DNA of 64,000 nt, taken from Phytoseiulus persimilis (lineage: Eukaryota > Arthropoda > Arachnida > Mesostigmata > Phytoseiidae). The translations under genes were made by a program, and so were the position numbers. Every line of letters begins with the position of its first letter. The stretch's first letter is position 1. The notes beneath the pieces are model-generated. The model was not told where the DNA came from, searched no databases, and was given only the letters and a program-made list of their open reading frames with translations. Where the stretch lies: contig CM075103.1 of NCBI GenBank assembly GCA_037576195.1, positions 21,886,001 to 21,950,000 of the forward strand. Reading direction: 5' to 3'. Of this stretch, positions 1-13,900 are shown in pieces.

Positions 1-3000
1 CGGTTCCTCGCAGGGTCATTCCTATGAACAGCATCGGTACCTGCTCGAGGTCGATGCGAGGTGCAATGCGACCGATGAGATCACTCCTGTACGATGAATG
101 GGAATTCGATCGGACTCGTGTTCGGTACTCTGTTTCTCGGATACAACTCGTCACAAGCCCCGGAACTCACGAGTGTCAGTGTAACGCTCATTGGAGGCGG
201 GGACCTGATGGAACTGATCAACATCCCTCGTTGATCATGCTATTACTGGCGAAGTTATTCTCCCTCACCATCGGGACGACTTGAAAGAGCGTGTTCAGAG
301 AGGCCCAAGAAAGGTTTTACGAACGTCCTCTTTAGCGAGTGGAACAGCTGCTCTGCTCCCCGCGGAGTGCAGACTCCTTGAACCATCATGTAGAGCCGAA
401 ACTTTGTAACCGAATTAGTTGCATCGCCAAAACCGGAGCGGCCGTCACCGAGAGGCTCCGTGAACGGGTGAATGAACGAGTGGACTGCAAGTTTTGACGC
501 GGTCCGCAAGGCCTCAGCGCTTCAAACTTCGCTCATTTCAATGATTTGCTCCGTGTACGCGGAATACCGTTCCGCTGAAGCTCCAGTAGTCGATACAAGG
601 AGTATTTGAGCAGACTCATCCCCGAGAAGCACACGGATTCCCCGATTCGGCAGAGAGAAAAGCTCGACTGCCCCACTACGTCTTCTCCGGGAAGTTTCCT
701 CGAGTTCTGCGAGTTGCTAGAAAACTCGGGTACGTATCTCGTGAATCGCTTTCCCCGGGATGCGAACGAGCTAAAATAGAGTGAGCTACCTCGCACATTG
801 AGTTCTGAATTGAGTACGGCAGTCTTGTTCACCCGTGAGCGCCCCCTGATATCCTGACGCAGAAGTGAATGTTGTCATCCCTAAGAGGGAACCGCAGGGG
901 GAGATCAAGGAGGTAGTTGTTGACCGGAATCATTGCGAATCGAATCCTCCACTCCACCAAGCGGCCAATTGAACGAGAAGACCCCAGGTTGCCTCTTTTT
1001 CGATCGCGGTCACGGGGGAAACTGTATCCACGAGGAGGATGCGAAATCCGAACTCGTGGAACCGTTGATCAAATTCGGGCTGGGGGCTAAGGGGCCCGTA
1101 TGAGGTGGTTGAGGGGTCGAAAGCAAAGACTGAAAACTTCTGAAACTACCGGGATAAATCATGAATAAATATCTTCGAGGCTAGCCTCATAAATCCTGGG
1201 AAGTATGAGGCTTTGGCTATCATAGCCTCATGCTAGTGCCGCCACTGTCACGTCAGTCCAAGTGACGTTTTCAGTCTTGGAGCTCAACGGCTTCCCTAAC
1301 AGAATCCAACGTCATACTACGTGGAATTTTTCCGGAGAAAAATGGGTTCCCGTCGAGACCAGTTGACTTAAAAATCTGTGGTTCATTGAGCATTGTCCGC
1401 TCAAGCCTTCGCTCGGAATTCTCAGGATCGCTCGTTTCAAGGAGGGTGCGCGAAACCATACATAGTCCTGGGCAACGACCGTTCTCCCGATGAATTTGAA
1501 TCACGTTTCCGGTCAAGAGGGATTTATTTTTATTTGCACCCTAAACTGCCGCCTCATGTGATAACAGAAATGTGGCATACAGATGTGACAATAAAAGTGT
1601 TTACTCGCAACATTGTTCCGAAGGGAGGCTGCGGGAACAACGACCTTTCTCCATCGAGCCGCGGCTCGACTTGTGGCCGATACCATGTCGGAATGTAGAA
1701 TCGGGGTAAGGCTTGAATTATCGTCTGCCCGAAAGACGGAACAATTGATTGCGCTGTTGGTGGAGGGGAAATAGAGGATGAGAGTCGACGTGCTGGAGAT
1801 TGCTGCGGAGTCGCTGACCATTTGTCTGCGCCGCATTTGTCAAGCCGAACGAACTGCAGACCTAGCGGTCTTATCCGTCGTCCGAATCACAGCTATACAT
1901 AAAGATGTAAGTGTACACCGGACTCCCGAATGTCTATTCATGCCGATGAATCCATCAGCTTTGAGTGCTACCGTTCGAGCCGCGGTCTCGGTATGATCCG
2001 TTGAGATGAGTGCTCGTGTTGTTTTCCCCGGGAACTTATCGGACCTCAGGGCGAGACAACCAATTTTGTCAGAAGAGCGCGTCCTTGCATCAACAATCCG
2101 GCGTTGGCGTCTTTCTTCGAGACGAACCGGCTCCAAATTTGGAGTTTCGAGGTATTCCTTGACAATCTCAATTGAGGTATTCGAGAACACTGCTAACATC
2201 TTCGGAGCATTTCTAACGATGCATTGATGGAACCGGATGTCGCGTTCTCTCTTGTGGGAGCAGTGTCTCGAGATAAGTCTCCGGTGTGTTCTCTTTCGAC
2301 ATCAAAGCTCGATGTGGAAATATTCCAAGATTAAACCTCGTCTCCTACCTGCTTTCAAGACCATCTGAGCTCGAGGCCAGACGAGAATCCGCTGTTTGGG
2401 TAGCGGAGGAAATGCATCTCCATGTTCACATCAGACACGGACGACCTCAGCTCATGTCGAAGCCACGAAGAGACTTGAGTGTACCAGGTGTGATTTGTAT
2501 TCCGAAAATCGGAGTTGTCGCAAACGTCTTTTTGAGGATGGCCTCTCGCAGCAGCGAGCGGTCAACGGACCGAGAACCGAGGTTTGTGGAGAATCGGATC
2601 GGCTGAGTGAGCTGAGGAGTTTCCTGGCCACCCCGGCGTCGTGAACCAGGGTTCCCTTCATAACGAGAGGGCTTTGGAGTCACGCCGATGTCAGCTCGAC
2701 GGGTCATGGCAATCTCGACTCCTGCCACAGATGAACGAGGCAACATTGTCCGACCTCACCCGTGGCTTGGCAACAACCTTCCAGTGTCTGGCGAGAAGTT
2801 TTAACAACTCCGAGGACCGCGGTAATGAGCAACGGTCAGTTCCAGGGCGTCGCCTAGCGGGCCTTGCCTTCCGTATTTGAAGCCGAGCCTGTCAAGTTCG
2901 ACGACTCCATTCATCTCTGATCTCCCCTTCTCCATGGAGCCCCGATCAGGGGATTTGTTTCTTCATGCAGACCTCGACCTCGAGCGACACGCTCGTACCA

Positions 3001-6000
3001 AACGCGTTGTTTCGGACTGCGATCCGCTCCGCGAGGCAGCGCGAGCAGCGGAGGGTCGGTAGGAACGAGAGCCCCATGTCTCCTGTCGCGTTTCTTGATG
3101 GGGAAATATCCAGGAGGCTATCGGGATCCGGACGGGGAGCGTTCCGGTGCGAGTGACGAGTTATTATTAAATCTCAGTGGAGCCGAGACATATTGACAAA
3201 ACATATGGACTTGTTGATGCTTACTGGAAGAACGGTCATCCGGTTTCTTGTGCTATGGCCGCTGAGTCATAAGCAGGCGAAGACGAGAGCAAAAACCATC
3301 CGTCTTGTCGGAGTCCGTATGTCATTTTGTCATAAGAGCAAGCAACAACGAACCCACCGACTGACTGACCGACCGGCCCTCCAACCGACGAACGATGGCC
3401 GCGCGATTTCCATACCATCCAAGTGATTGCCCTCTCCAAGACTTACCCGCGCGGTGTCCCAGCTGTCCCTGGAGCTGTCATCCGGTCCCTCGATCTAAAA
3501 ATACCAGCATTCGGTTAGCAGCGAAATCAATTTGTTTTTAGGGCGATTGAGCGATTTCTCTGTCGTCAAGCCGACGCTGATTGCACCTCCTGCAGGGAGT
3601 CAGTCGACGAAATCACGGAATCAGTTGAAGACAGTACTCCAATAATCGAAAATAGCGTTGAATTGTCAAAACTCCGATGTAGCTTCTTTCTTCTTCTTGA
3701 TTCCGCATGTTTGTTCTTCGCTCCCTCCCGATCCCTTCATTACCCACGATTTTGATGGATTGGGCATTCTCGAAAGTACGGGCTCCCTCAACCCCCTTGA
3801 TCACCGGAGGTCCGTCTGCTGTAAATCAGAAAGCTGTGCGCACATCCGACACTCCCCGACGGACGGAGAAATTCGATGGATTCGACCTTTCCGCGGGAGA
3901 AACACGTTGTGCGGCGGCCGTAGAGCTCATTATGTCAACCAAACGATTAGGGGATTTCGCCGGGGCTGTGCGAAGACAGATGATGTCGTTTCGCACTGCG
4001 AACAGTCTTGTTATGGTGTTGAACTGCTGTGCGACAGTCGGAGTTCGGACACAGGGAAATCGCCCGCGAACGCCGACTTTGAAGAAGTATCTGAGTCCAC
4101 GGTTTGGGTTCCGAGTTCTGGCATCGCGCCGCATCGAAACCGCACAGCCTGGGGCGGCAGGTCGATGCCCGGTTTTCTTTGATGATCCCGGGCCACCGCA
4201 GGGTCCCCGCAGGGTCCCCGCAGGCTTGAAATGAAGGATGACACCACAGGCTTTGATTGATTTCTGGCTGAAATTTATGTACATATATGCTAATACGGGG
4301 AGGATTCTGCGCGGAACTATGGCGTACAAAAAGGCACGACTAGGGCGTTGTTGACTGCAGTTTGTTTCGGTATCATGAGAGTATCCTAATCGACCGTGCG
4401 AGTGGTATTCACAGAGATTGGAAATCGTCGGAATCTTGCGAAACCGTCTTTCTCAGATCACCTCAGGTCGCAATCACGACCGTTTCCGAGTTATCATACA
4501 CGACTCACGAACGAGCGGAAAGAATTCCTCACATCAACGAAACATGGAACAACAGAGCAGCGCATCTACTGCAACGACATCGTCAGATCCATCCAGTCGA
4601 ATCAAATGGCAGCAGCAGCAGCAACCTCAACTCATACCACTCGCGGAGCAGATCTGGAGCTTGTGGGCAGAGCTCCGTGATTTTTTTCGGGAATCGATTG
4701 GCCGACCGAGTCTCTGACTCGGGGACGTGTGAGATCGTGTGATCACCTCAATGTTCACCACAACTTCGAATATTTCCACTAATCGATGCAGAAAAATGTT
4801 GGAATACTCGAATGTCGAAATATTAGAGGTCGAGATTTTCGAGTCTGTTGGAATTCAACTGATTACGGCTCCATTGTGACCGAAGTTCGAATGACCGGGG
4901 TTGTACTGTGATTGTGATTGAATTGCTCGAGGTTAGAATGATGGAAATAATCGGGGTTGAAATGTTTGAGGTGCTACTGCACTGCCATAACAGAGGAGAC
5001 TCCCGATTTTTCCCCCTGGCGTGAGTTCCGGATGATTCTATACGTCCAATGCAGCGCGATCGGGCCTACGTGATAAATATACACGTGATTCGTGTGCTTG
5101 TCGTTCGACGACGGTGCTATTCACGAATTATTTCCAACGAGCCCGCGTTTAAAGCGCGAGGGAAAGAGCGGAGGGCGCGGGACTCGTGTGAATCGGTGGT
5201 GGATTCTAATTGGATTCCACAACGATACATCAAAATCACTCGATGTAGCGAGATCCGCTCTCTGTGTCTCGAGACAAATTGCCGAAGAACACGAAGAATC
5301 TGGGAACATTCGATGAACAGAGAATATTGCCGAGACCCATTGAATGATCGATGCCGTAGGTGCGGTTTAACATCGATTGGGCGAACCGAGAAAGAAAATT
5401 AGTCGGATGTGATTTTTGATTCAAAGTGTCCTCACGCACTGAGCTGGTAATTTGCTCCAAGGAAAGAGCGCCGGATGCTGAACCCGTGTTTTCGAAGCTG
5501 TTGTTACAACGGGGACTCGATAAATTACGCGGTGCTACAACAAGCTGTTATCTCGCCGTGCGTTTCATCGATGACCGTCCGATTCATGGCTCTGTGGAGT
5601 TCGATGCGAACAGATTTTGCGTAATCGCAGTCAATTTTGGGCGGCGTATCGAGAATCAAGAGTGGCGCCGTAGATTTGCAGCACTCGCCGAAAATCTGTG
5701 AAAAATCGATCGCGCAACTTTTTCAGTGTAATTTCCGCGTGTGTTCGCTGATAACCGGCGATGACGACAACGTCAACAAGAACTCGGAGCTGATCGAACC
5801 ATGTCCTAGCTCTCACTGAATTGAGAGCTACTGTCGCTGTCTTGAGGGACTCCCGTTCCGCGAGCTCGCAACGATACCTCGAAGATGCTCCCTGTCAAAC
5901 ATTGGACGGGATCGATTGTCATCCAGCATATCATCCCGGGGTGAGCTGTGTCGCGTTCGTAGTTCTTGCCTTCTTTCGCAGCACCTTGGGTATGCCTTTG

Positions 6001-7986
6001 CCCTCCGAAGGACGTCCTGGGTACCGCGCGCTTTGTGACTCCGGAACATCTGAGGAGAGAATGTTCATTCCTTGCCCCATGGGCGATGCATCTTGGGCAT
6101 CTCGCGTCGAGCGAAGGTTCCGGGCCGAGAAACGATTCCGCCGGAAGTTATCGTGAAGTCGAAAGCTGAGATTTCTTGTGTCAGCTCGTGTCGGGAATCT
6201 AACCCACCGCTCTGACGGCTTTCTTTGGACAGAGGAAGGACACTCTGAGACTTGAATCGGGTTGACGTGGGATGACGTTGGAATGCGCTTCGGCAATCTC
6301 GACGCCTCTCAACACCGGGGAGTCACATTTCTTTTAATTAGGGGTGACAAATGATCCGGAACGGAAGAGTCATTGTTCTGATGTCGGGCGGTTATTATCA
6401 GAGAGGGTCTCGTATACATAAACGATGCGAACGTTCCGTAACGACGTCGGACAAGGGTGTGGCGAACGATTGAAGCTTATCACTCGACTTCGTCGCGCGT
6501 TGTATCCCGTAGATTTTCCAGAGAGTGAGTTTATCTTTCAAGAAGTAATTTCGTTCTCCTCCTATCTCGACGCCAATATATTCCTCCGCTCCCGGACTCA
6601 TGACGCAGATCGTTCCCATCGACAGCTATTCCACGGAATAGTTGGAAAAGATGATTATCGCATGCGATCGACACAAATTGTTGTTCAATAATCGCAGACC
6701 AAAGGGTGGCTGTTTTTGGAGTTTTCCGTTCACGATCATAATCGCGGTTTCTCGAAACGTATTCGACGTGGCCCAGAATCCTTCAGACAAGGAAAAAACG
6801 ATCATTCAACTACGCCAACAGCACCGATTGAGCTTTGAAAGTTCCGCCTCCGGAGGCGGTGCTCGCATAAAGACGTGAAATTTCTGAAACGGCTCCGCGG
6901 TTTTTCTGGCTCCATTGAAACGCCTCGCAGAACATCCCAAACGAGAGACGCTGCTGCGGTTCGGCTTCCTGCGTCTAGAACAGTGGGGGAGTAGGGCACG
7001 TGTGCACCGGAATACGCCTCTGCTTGGATGTATGTCCGCTGCGGAGTTCTAGAACGAGCGTTGAACAATCTCAGACCGGAATCACCAACCTCTCTTCTTC
7101 GCACTTCGGAGCGCCTTATTAGGGGTCATCGGATTGAATTCAGGAGATCTCTAAGGAAGCCTCGTAGATGCTCCCGAGGTTTCGACGTATTTTGGACCGG
7201 GTTGCTTTCAAAGCGGTTTGTTCGCTCTCCCGAAGGATTCGAGAATTCTTCGAGGGAGATCAAATCAGAGGGGGGGGGGGCGCGGTCGGAACTCGGACCA
7301 TCCCAGGATAGCTTCATGGGTACTTTCTGAGGAGTCCGCCTCACTCTGAGATCACTCAGGCTCCACTTCCGGGGTCACTCCTGGACCAATGATCGGAGCA
7401 TCATGTATCTTGCAGCAACTTGTGGAATGAGTCGCGGAGAAAGATATTGAAGGGCACCCAAAGCCTGCCCGGCTCACCATTTCCTCGGGAATCTAATCGG
7501 GTCGAGTCTTTCCCTCGTCGGGATACTGACCCGAGCTGTCAAAGCTCGCTCGCAGACCGACCTGTCTGCTCATGTGCTCAACATTGGGACCGGTTCCGAT
7601 CGACGTATAGACATGTCAATGAATGCACGTATGGGGCTTCGACCCGCCCTCATTTTCGCACGAATGGCTTGAGGTGTTCCCTGTCACAGTCTGAGTCTAC
7701 GGACATTCCATTCGGTCGGCACGGATGGAGGATGCCGTCGCATTGCCGGAATCGGATTGGATGTAACCATATCATTCGAAGGATGCGAATCGAGTACCTC
7801 GAGAACTTCTCCTGTCCGAGACGCGGGAATCATCCGGAAGATCGTCAACGAGCTCTCACGCAGTCCTTCTCTTCAAACCCATCTGATAATTCGATTTCAG
7901 CCCCGGGATTTCGATCCACTTCAGTTTGAATTTTTTCCGAGCCCCAATACACACATGCATATCAAGTTGATTCTTTTTCGTTGCAG
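1..7986. other. No gene recognised; upstream or 5' intron of the SLC16 gene
   Basis: I recognise no conserved domain here on either strand. The many open frames of 60-175 codons are at the background level for this 50% GC sequence. Because the first recognisable transporter exon starts mid-protein (7,987), this stretch may be its 5' intron or carry an unrecognised N-terminal exon. I looked for the family's N-terminal GGWGW-type signature and did not find it. Minor structures: a palindrome cluster at 1,177-1,231, an 11-bp tandem triplication around 4,196-4,227, a short CAG run near 4,610, and a run of ten G at about 7,271. Confidence 0.5.
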
Positions 7987-10900
7987 TCTGTCTGGGCGCT
8001 ATGTCGATGGCGGTGTCCCTCTTCTGCTCGCCGTGGGTTGTTGGCGTCTGCCGTCGGAAGAGCACGCGCCTGCTCGCCGTCCTCGGGGGACTTGTGGCGG
8101 CGTTGGCTGTTCTCTTCACCTCTTTCGCCTCCCAATTCCATCAACTATTCATCAGCTACGGTAAGTCGTCGCTACTGAGGGAGAACACTCCGCCGGCCGT
8201 CGATGGGAGGCTCATTGTTGTCGACGAGTTCGTGTTCTCATCATCCATCCGTCGACAAGCCAGCCAAGTACGGAACAGCGAAACGCAGACTTTAAAAAAA
8301 CCAAAGCTCGCTCGTTTCCCGTCCACGCATGGAATTTGGTCTCGAGACTCGAACTGATGAGACGGACTTGGGCTCTGAGATTCTGCTGAGAGTTTTCCTT
8401 CGCGTGTAGAAAAGTTCAAGGCTGCGCCCGCTGACCTCGGAGGTGGATTCTCTTTGGATGTTAATTTCGAAAACAGCCGTCTGCTCGGTTATTTGGAACT
8501 CTCATTCCGTAGCTCCCTCGAGGAATGTTTCGACTCTGCCAAAAACTTCTGCCAGAGATGGCTCGCTCGAAATCGGCGAGAGGGATCGGGGGAGTTAGGC
8601 CTCTGCCTGATCGGAAAGAGGTGTCCAGCCCACTTACCGACTTCCAACATTCCGAGAACAGGGGCGCCAACAGCAACAAAAATAAAACATTCCTCCCCCT
8701 CTCCAGGTCTCATCCTTGGCTGTGGAATCTCAATGACCAGGGACTGCTCAGTGTTTATGGTCGGACAGTATTTCAAAAAGCGCCGAGAGCTCGTCGAACT
8801 CATTTTAGCGACTGGAACCGGCACCGGAATTTCCGTCATGCCGATTTTCATCATCGAATGCATTCGGTGAGTTGAACTTATGCAAGAACGGGCCGCTCGT
8901 CATTTGCTGCAGCGATCTCGTCGCTCCGATCCGCTAATGTCCGAAAACGTATATTGCTTGATGAAACGAGATCATAGACTTCTATCCGGCCAACGAATAA
9001 ATGGGGCGAACGATGTTGACCTCGTTCCTACGGACCCATGGGGAGCGGACAACATGGTTCAAGGGGTCGGAGATCGAGAAGTCCAATTCAACAAATTCGG
9101 TCGTGCAGAATCGACCGAACTTTTCTATGAATCAGCTCTCTGAGCAAACCATTTCACAGAAATTATGCGCTGAACCCGCTCCTCCAGCAGGAGGCCATGC
9201 GGTACGTGAAACGAGCACATTCTCTCTAAATATCCAGATTTTCGACAGTTTACACGAAAGCGGCTCCAGTGTGAACTCTTGGAACAACTCGGAAAATCGA
9301 AAGACGATTACCATCGACGCGTTTCGAGGACGAAACAGCTCCTGTGGTTATTCCGTCACCGAAACAAAGAATGTGAACAGAAGATGCGCGAGGGATTGAT
9401 AGCGGTCAACTCCCGGCGAATTTCGGATGCATTGCTTCGATCAACGTGTGTCATACCTATTAGAGCTCAACGCGGAAAAGTGCTTCTAAACGGATTCCAG
9501 AGTCGGAAGATGTTGAAGTTTGAAGCCCAGCAGTTTACAGTAAAAGCTTCGAAGCTACTGAATACCTTTGTATCCGACGGATGATCCGCTCGCGCTTTAG
9601 TCGTGCGGACCATATTTGATTCGATCATCAAAAATGTTCCCCCCCCCCTCCCCCTACTTCGAATGAAGCAAGGTTCATTGCTAACGTTTGAATGGGGAGA
9701 AGTGTCAGCCTCGTATTGAGGAGCATTTCGCGGACTCTTTCCGTTAGCGGTGTCAAGCTCATAGAATAGATGATGTTTCTCGACGAGGTTTCTCACAGGC
9801 CAGAATCACAAAGGTGCGAAGAATAGAAGAGCAAAATCTTGCCCATCGAGAGACAACGTTCCGCGATCGACTCATAGGGCTCTTCCTCGGTCGTCTCATG
9901 CTATTCTGGACGCCGAATGTTCCTCGCGTCGGTCGCGCTGTACGCCACTAAACCAGGAGAAACATTGCAAGTTGCCCGGGACTTCACACATCAGGGGGTA
10001 GTCTGGCTGTCGAGCGCCCTGGATCGCCCTGGATTCCCATAACGGCAGGAAGTTTGGACTGCGCCGAGGAATGCACCGAAACCAAGCTCAGGACGCAGAA
10101 AAAAAAACTCAAGCCTTAAATTCGAACTGTGTGAACCCTCGAAGTGCCAAGGCATCGGCACAACTTACGAAGTACTCAGTTAGGAAGGATCAGGTCGCCG
10201 ACATGTTGTCGGTGGCGAGGGTCGTGGGCTCCAAACAAGAATTGTTTCCGTTCCTTCCGTCTTCAGTCATGAAAGAAAATACAGTCCGAGCCGCGAACCA
10301 GAAATGCGAGGAATTGATGGGAGTTGTCAGGAATTGATCACATATTCGGGCTTCAAATGGTGGTCGAATCTCGCATCTCCGGTGAACTTGATGGCCAACC
10401 TGATTGGCTCGGTGGACCTGAAGACGGTGGTTTCCCCTTCGGAACGCACAATGCTAACTATTCATGGGCGGTTGATGACAAGCGAGAGCTCTCGATCGTT
10501 CAGTTGGACGTCAAAAGCTTTCGCTGATTTCCCAAGGAATAACGCCGCTGTCCGAAAGTGGTAAATATTCTACGCCGGCGCCTCGACCACGGCTCCGACT
10601 CGTGCGGGAGGACACGGGAGTGCTTGTGGACGTGAGCCGAATGACGAGCGAGAGACTTGTTGTCGAACTTGCGCGAGTTGACTCGAGCGAAAATTTCCTT
10701 GCTCCCGCCCACCTCACGCAGCGCTGCCGGCATGCCCGCGCGTGGGGAAAGGGAACTCGGGTCCACGGCAGTGCTCGTACTTTGGGATCACGAAACAGTG
10801 AAGCTTTGAGTCGGACGACGAGCTCTGACCGTATTCGAACCTGGTGCAACGACGATGGCCAGACCCGGAGCTGCGTTTTCCCGCGACAGAGTTCGTTCAC

Positions 10901-13900
10901 GAAAACCTGCAAATGTCTGAGGTCGATCCGGGAGGAGTATGAATCGCTGAACGCAGCGCAAGTACAACATCCAGCTTCCATGGCAACCGCTCGTCACGTG
11001 ACCGCTTGGATTTTTAGGGAGAAAAATGGAATTGAGGTAAAGCGCTGTGGAGCAAGAGACGCGGATCGCCATCTCCCGCGGTGTGTCACCAAATCGTCGC
11101 TTGAAAAGATCTCGGAATCGTTCTAGGGAGGCAGGCCTTTGTCGACAGGCGACAAAGGAATCGCACGGTCATTGCTCGCAAACGCCTTCGGCAGGTGGGC
11201 TCGAGCTCAAACGAAAACTCTTTCAGACCGCGACGCCAAGCGTCATCGCCATTGCATTAATCGATGATCGCGCCACGAATCCTCCAGGAGACTATCGACG
11301 AAGGCTCATCCTGTGCGCGCTCCTCTCTGATTCCAGAAAATCTGGGACCTACGATGGCGATTCCGATCTCTCGGCTGCCTGCACCGAAGTGGAAACGACA
11401 TTTACGGTTAGTCGAGCGGTTTCTTTGTTCTCGACTCAAGCCCTTCCTCATTGGATTAGTGAGGCGAAAAACGAGCTATCCTAGAATGCGAATCGGGAGC
11501 TTGCACAGACACATATTCGGCGATGAGAAGCTCGCTGTCGAAGCATCTGCGAAATTGTTGCCTGCCGCCGGAAACTTTGGTTCGCTCGCTTCCGATCCCA
11601 TGGATGCCGTTTCCCGGCGTGAAACTTCAATCCTTGGAGTACCCCGGCTACCTTTATGATGGAAACATGAAACCCGCCCGGTTGCGGCGAAGAGCTACTC
11701 GGGTAACTCCAATACTGACTGCGAGCAGCGCCGGCTCAGCGTTCCGCCCCAGACGATCGGTTGCAGGAGGACGGACTTCACTTCTTTCGCGATGAGACCG
11801 GTCCCAGCGTCCACTGTATCCGGTGCACGTTCATTCACGCCGGTCTGATTAAGGATCCCACGACATTCTAATGGATGCGCCGAATCGTTACACGCTGTTT
11901 GCAACTCTCGCAGTGACCCTCGACGTCAGAGAGCGGAGCACAATCCGGGAAAGACCGTTGCCAGAAGTCCGTTGACACCGGTCAGAACTCCGGTCGTCCG
12001 GACCCGCCTCGGGCAGCGGTCTCCATTCTCGGAGACAAGGCCAACTATCCAATATCGATCACGCACTGAAAACTAAGTCCTCAAAAAGGAGTTTGATCTT
12101 CATTAGGTGAGCGCTTCGGCCTGATTACAGAGCTCGACTCAAACTGCAGCGGCTCCGAACGTTTTACTGACTGAGATCAGATATCAATCGGCCACCGGAG
12201 GAGTCGTTGTACTTCGAGTGTCCTGCTTCTCCGGTCGAAATCGATCGATCGCCCGCTGAACAAGATCCCAGAGACTCCCGATTGAAAATTCTCGATAATA
12301 GGGAGCGAGGGACAGAGAAAAGTTTGTTGGCAGCTCCAACGCGGTCCGTGCCAGAATCAAACTCGAACAGGAGCGTTCTGTCGATAACCTGATTCCGAGA
12401 TGCATCATGATCACGTTTCTAAATCACCTGATTGTTATAAAGGAAACCAATATTTCGTCGCGGCTCGAACCCACTCTTCGCCCGTTCCCACGCATTGGGG
12501 GCTGTTCTGGATCGCAGACATATTGGTTCCAGAAGGATCAAGTGGCAGAATTCTTGAAGCAAATCACGGAGCTCTATTGTTGGGCTCGTAAGTGCTATAA
12601 GCACATCACGGGAATTTCCCGGAGGCCGTATCCGCCATTCCCGGGCGGTCGGAGAAGCGCACCATGAGTTTACGAATGGACAAGCTATTCTTACAATATA
12701 CCTCGAAACAAACCATTCCGCCGGAATTCGGGATTCCGATTCAGCGGAGCTTCCGCCCGCCCTCTAATGCGTCAATCCGACGAATGAGTTGGAAGGAGTT
12801 TTCTGAACGTCTGGGGCTTGAGTCTCCTCGGAGTCATAGATTCAACCTTCCTCCTCCCGATTCCGATGGTATGACGTCGTTCTCGCTCCAGGGTCAGGAC
12901 TCAGGGCTGGATGCAGTCAATGATGATGCGGGAGCTCCGCTTTGAGCAGCACGCGCCATTGTGGCGATCCTCCCTCCCCTACCAGCTGAATTCCTGGATC
13001 GGAAGCCTTCTGAACAAATGCGTTGAGACCGTTCCCCAGCATCAATGAATGGAGTGGAAGGCGACAGAACTGAGTGATATTTGTGAGTGCTTCCAGCGGT
13101 TTCCTTCGCAACCCGACTCTGGGTCTGAGAACTCTCGGCCTCTTCGCGGCCGTTTCGCCCCCAGAAAAACATAGAAGCTTCGTCGTCTCGAAGAGGACGT
13201 CCTGAACGTTGAAAGTGTGCGTTAAGAAAGTTTGCATTTTCGTTCTCGAACCACAAAAACTGGATTCGTTTCTCGAAGCGCCAGACATGGACGTCAACTT
13301 GGTGCGATCGTTTGGAGATCATTCCTATCCGGTTTTGTTATTTCTGTGACGGAGAGTTACCTCTGTCAGGGTTTGTCGGCTTCTTACGCCGCCCTCGTGA
13401 CTCCTGGAAGTCTGGATGGGACGGCTTTCTCAAGGCTTTCCCGACTCGGTGCTCCGTATAGCAGAGGGGTGCCTCGCAACCTTGGCAAGATGCATCGCCG
13501 CGAGTGCGATGAACGAAATGGCCGTATCTCCCGTAATTCTCCTACGCCAGCCCCTTCAAATTATTTTGACCCAATCGATTCCGAATGCCCGCGGTTCCTC
13601 TGGAACTGATACTTGAACGATATTGCGGTAGGGGAGTGGGGACGTATGCATTAGGATATACATAGGTGGAAGCGAGAAGAGCCCAGAGCAGTGGTTCTCA
13701 ACCCTTTCTCCCCGCGATATCCCTCTCGATTCGTTCGGGGGTTCCGCGCTCCTTTTTGCGTTCAGAATGGCTCGTGCTGCTTAGAGCGAAGCTTCCGCGG
13801 AAAAATGCGCGGAACCCCCGGATGGCCCGAGCACTACCTCACGGAACCCCGGGGCTCCGCGAAGCCCAGGCTGAGGACCGTGGGTTCAGAGATCATCCTG

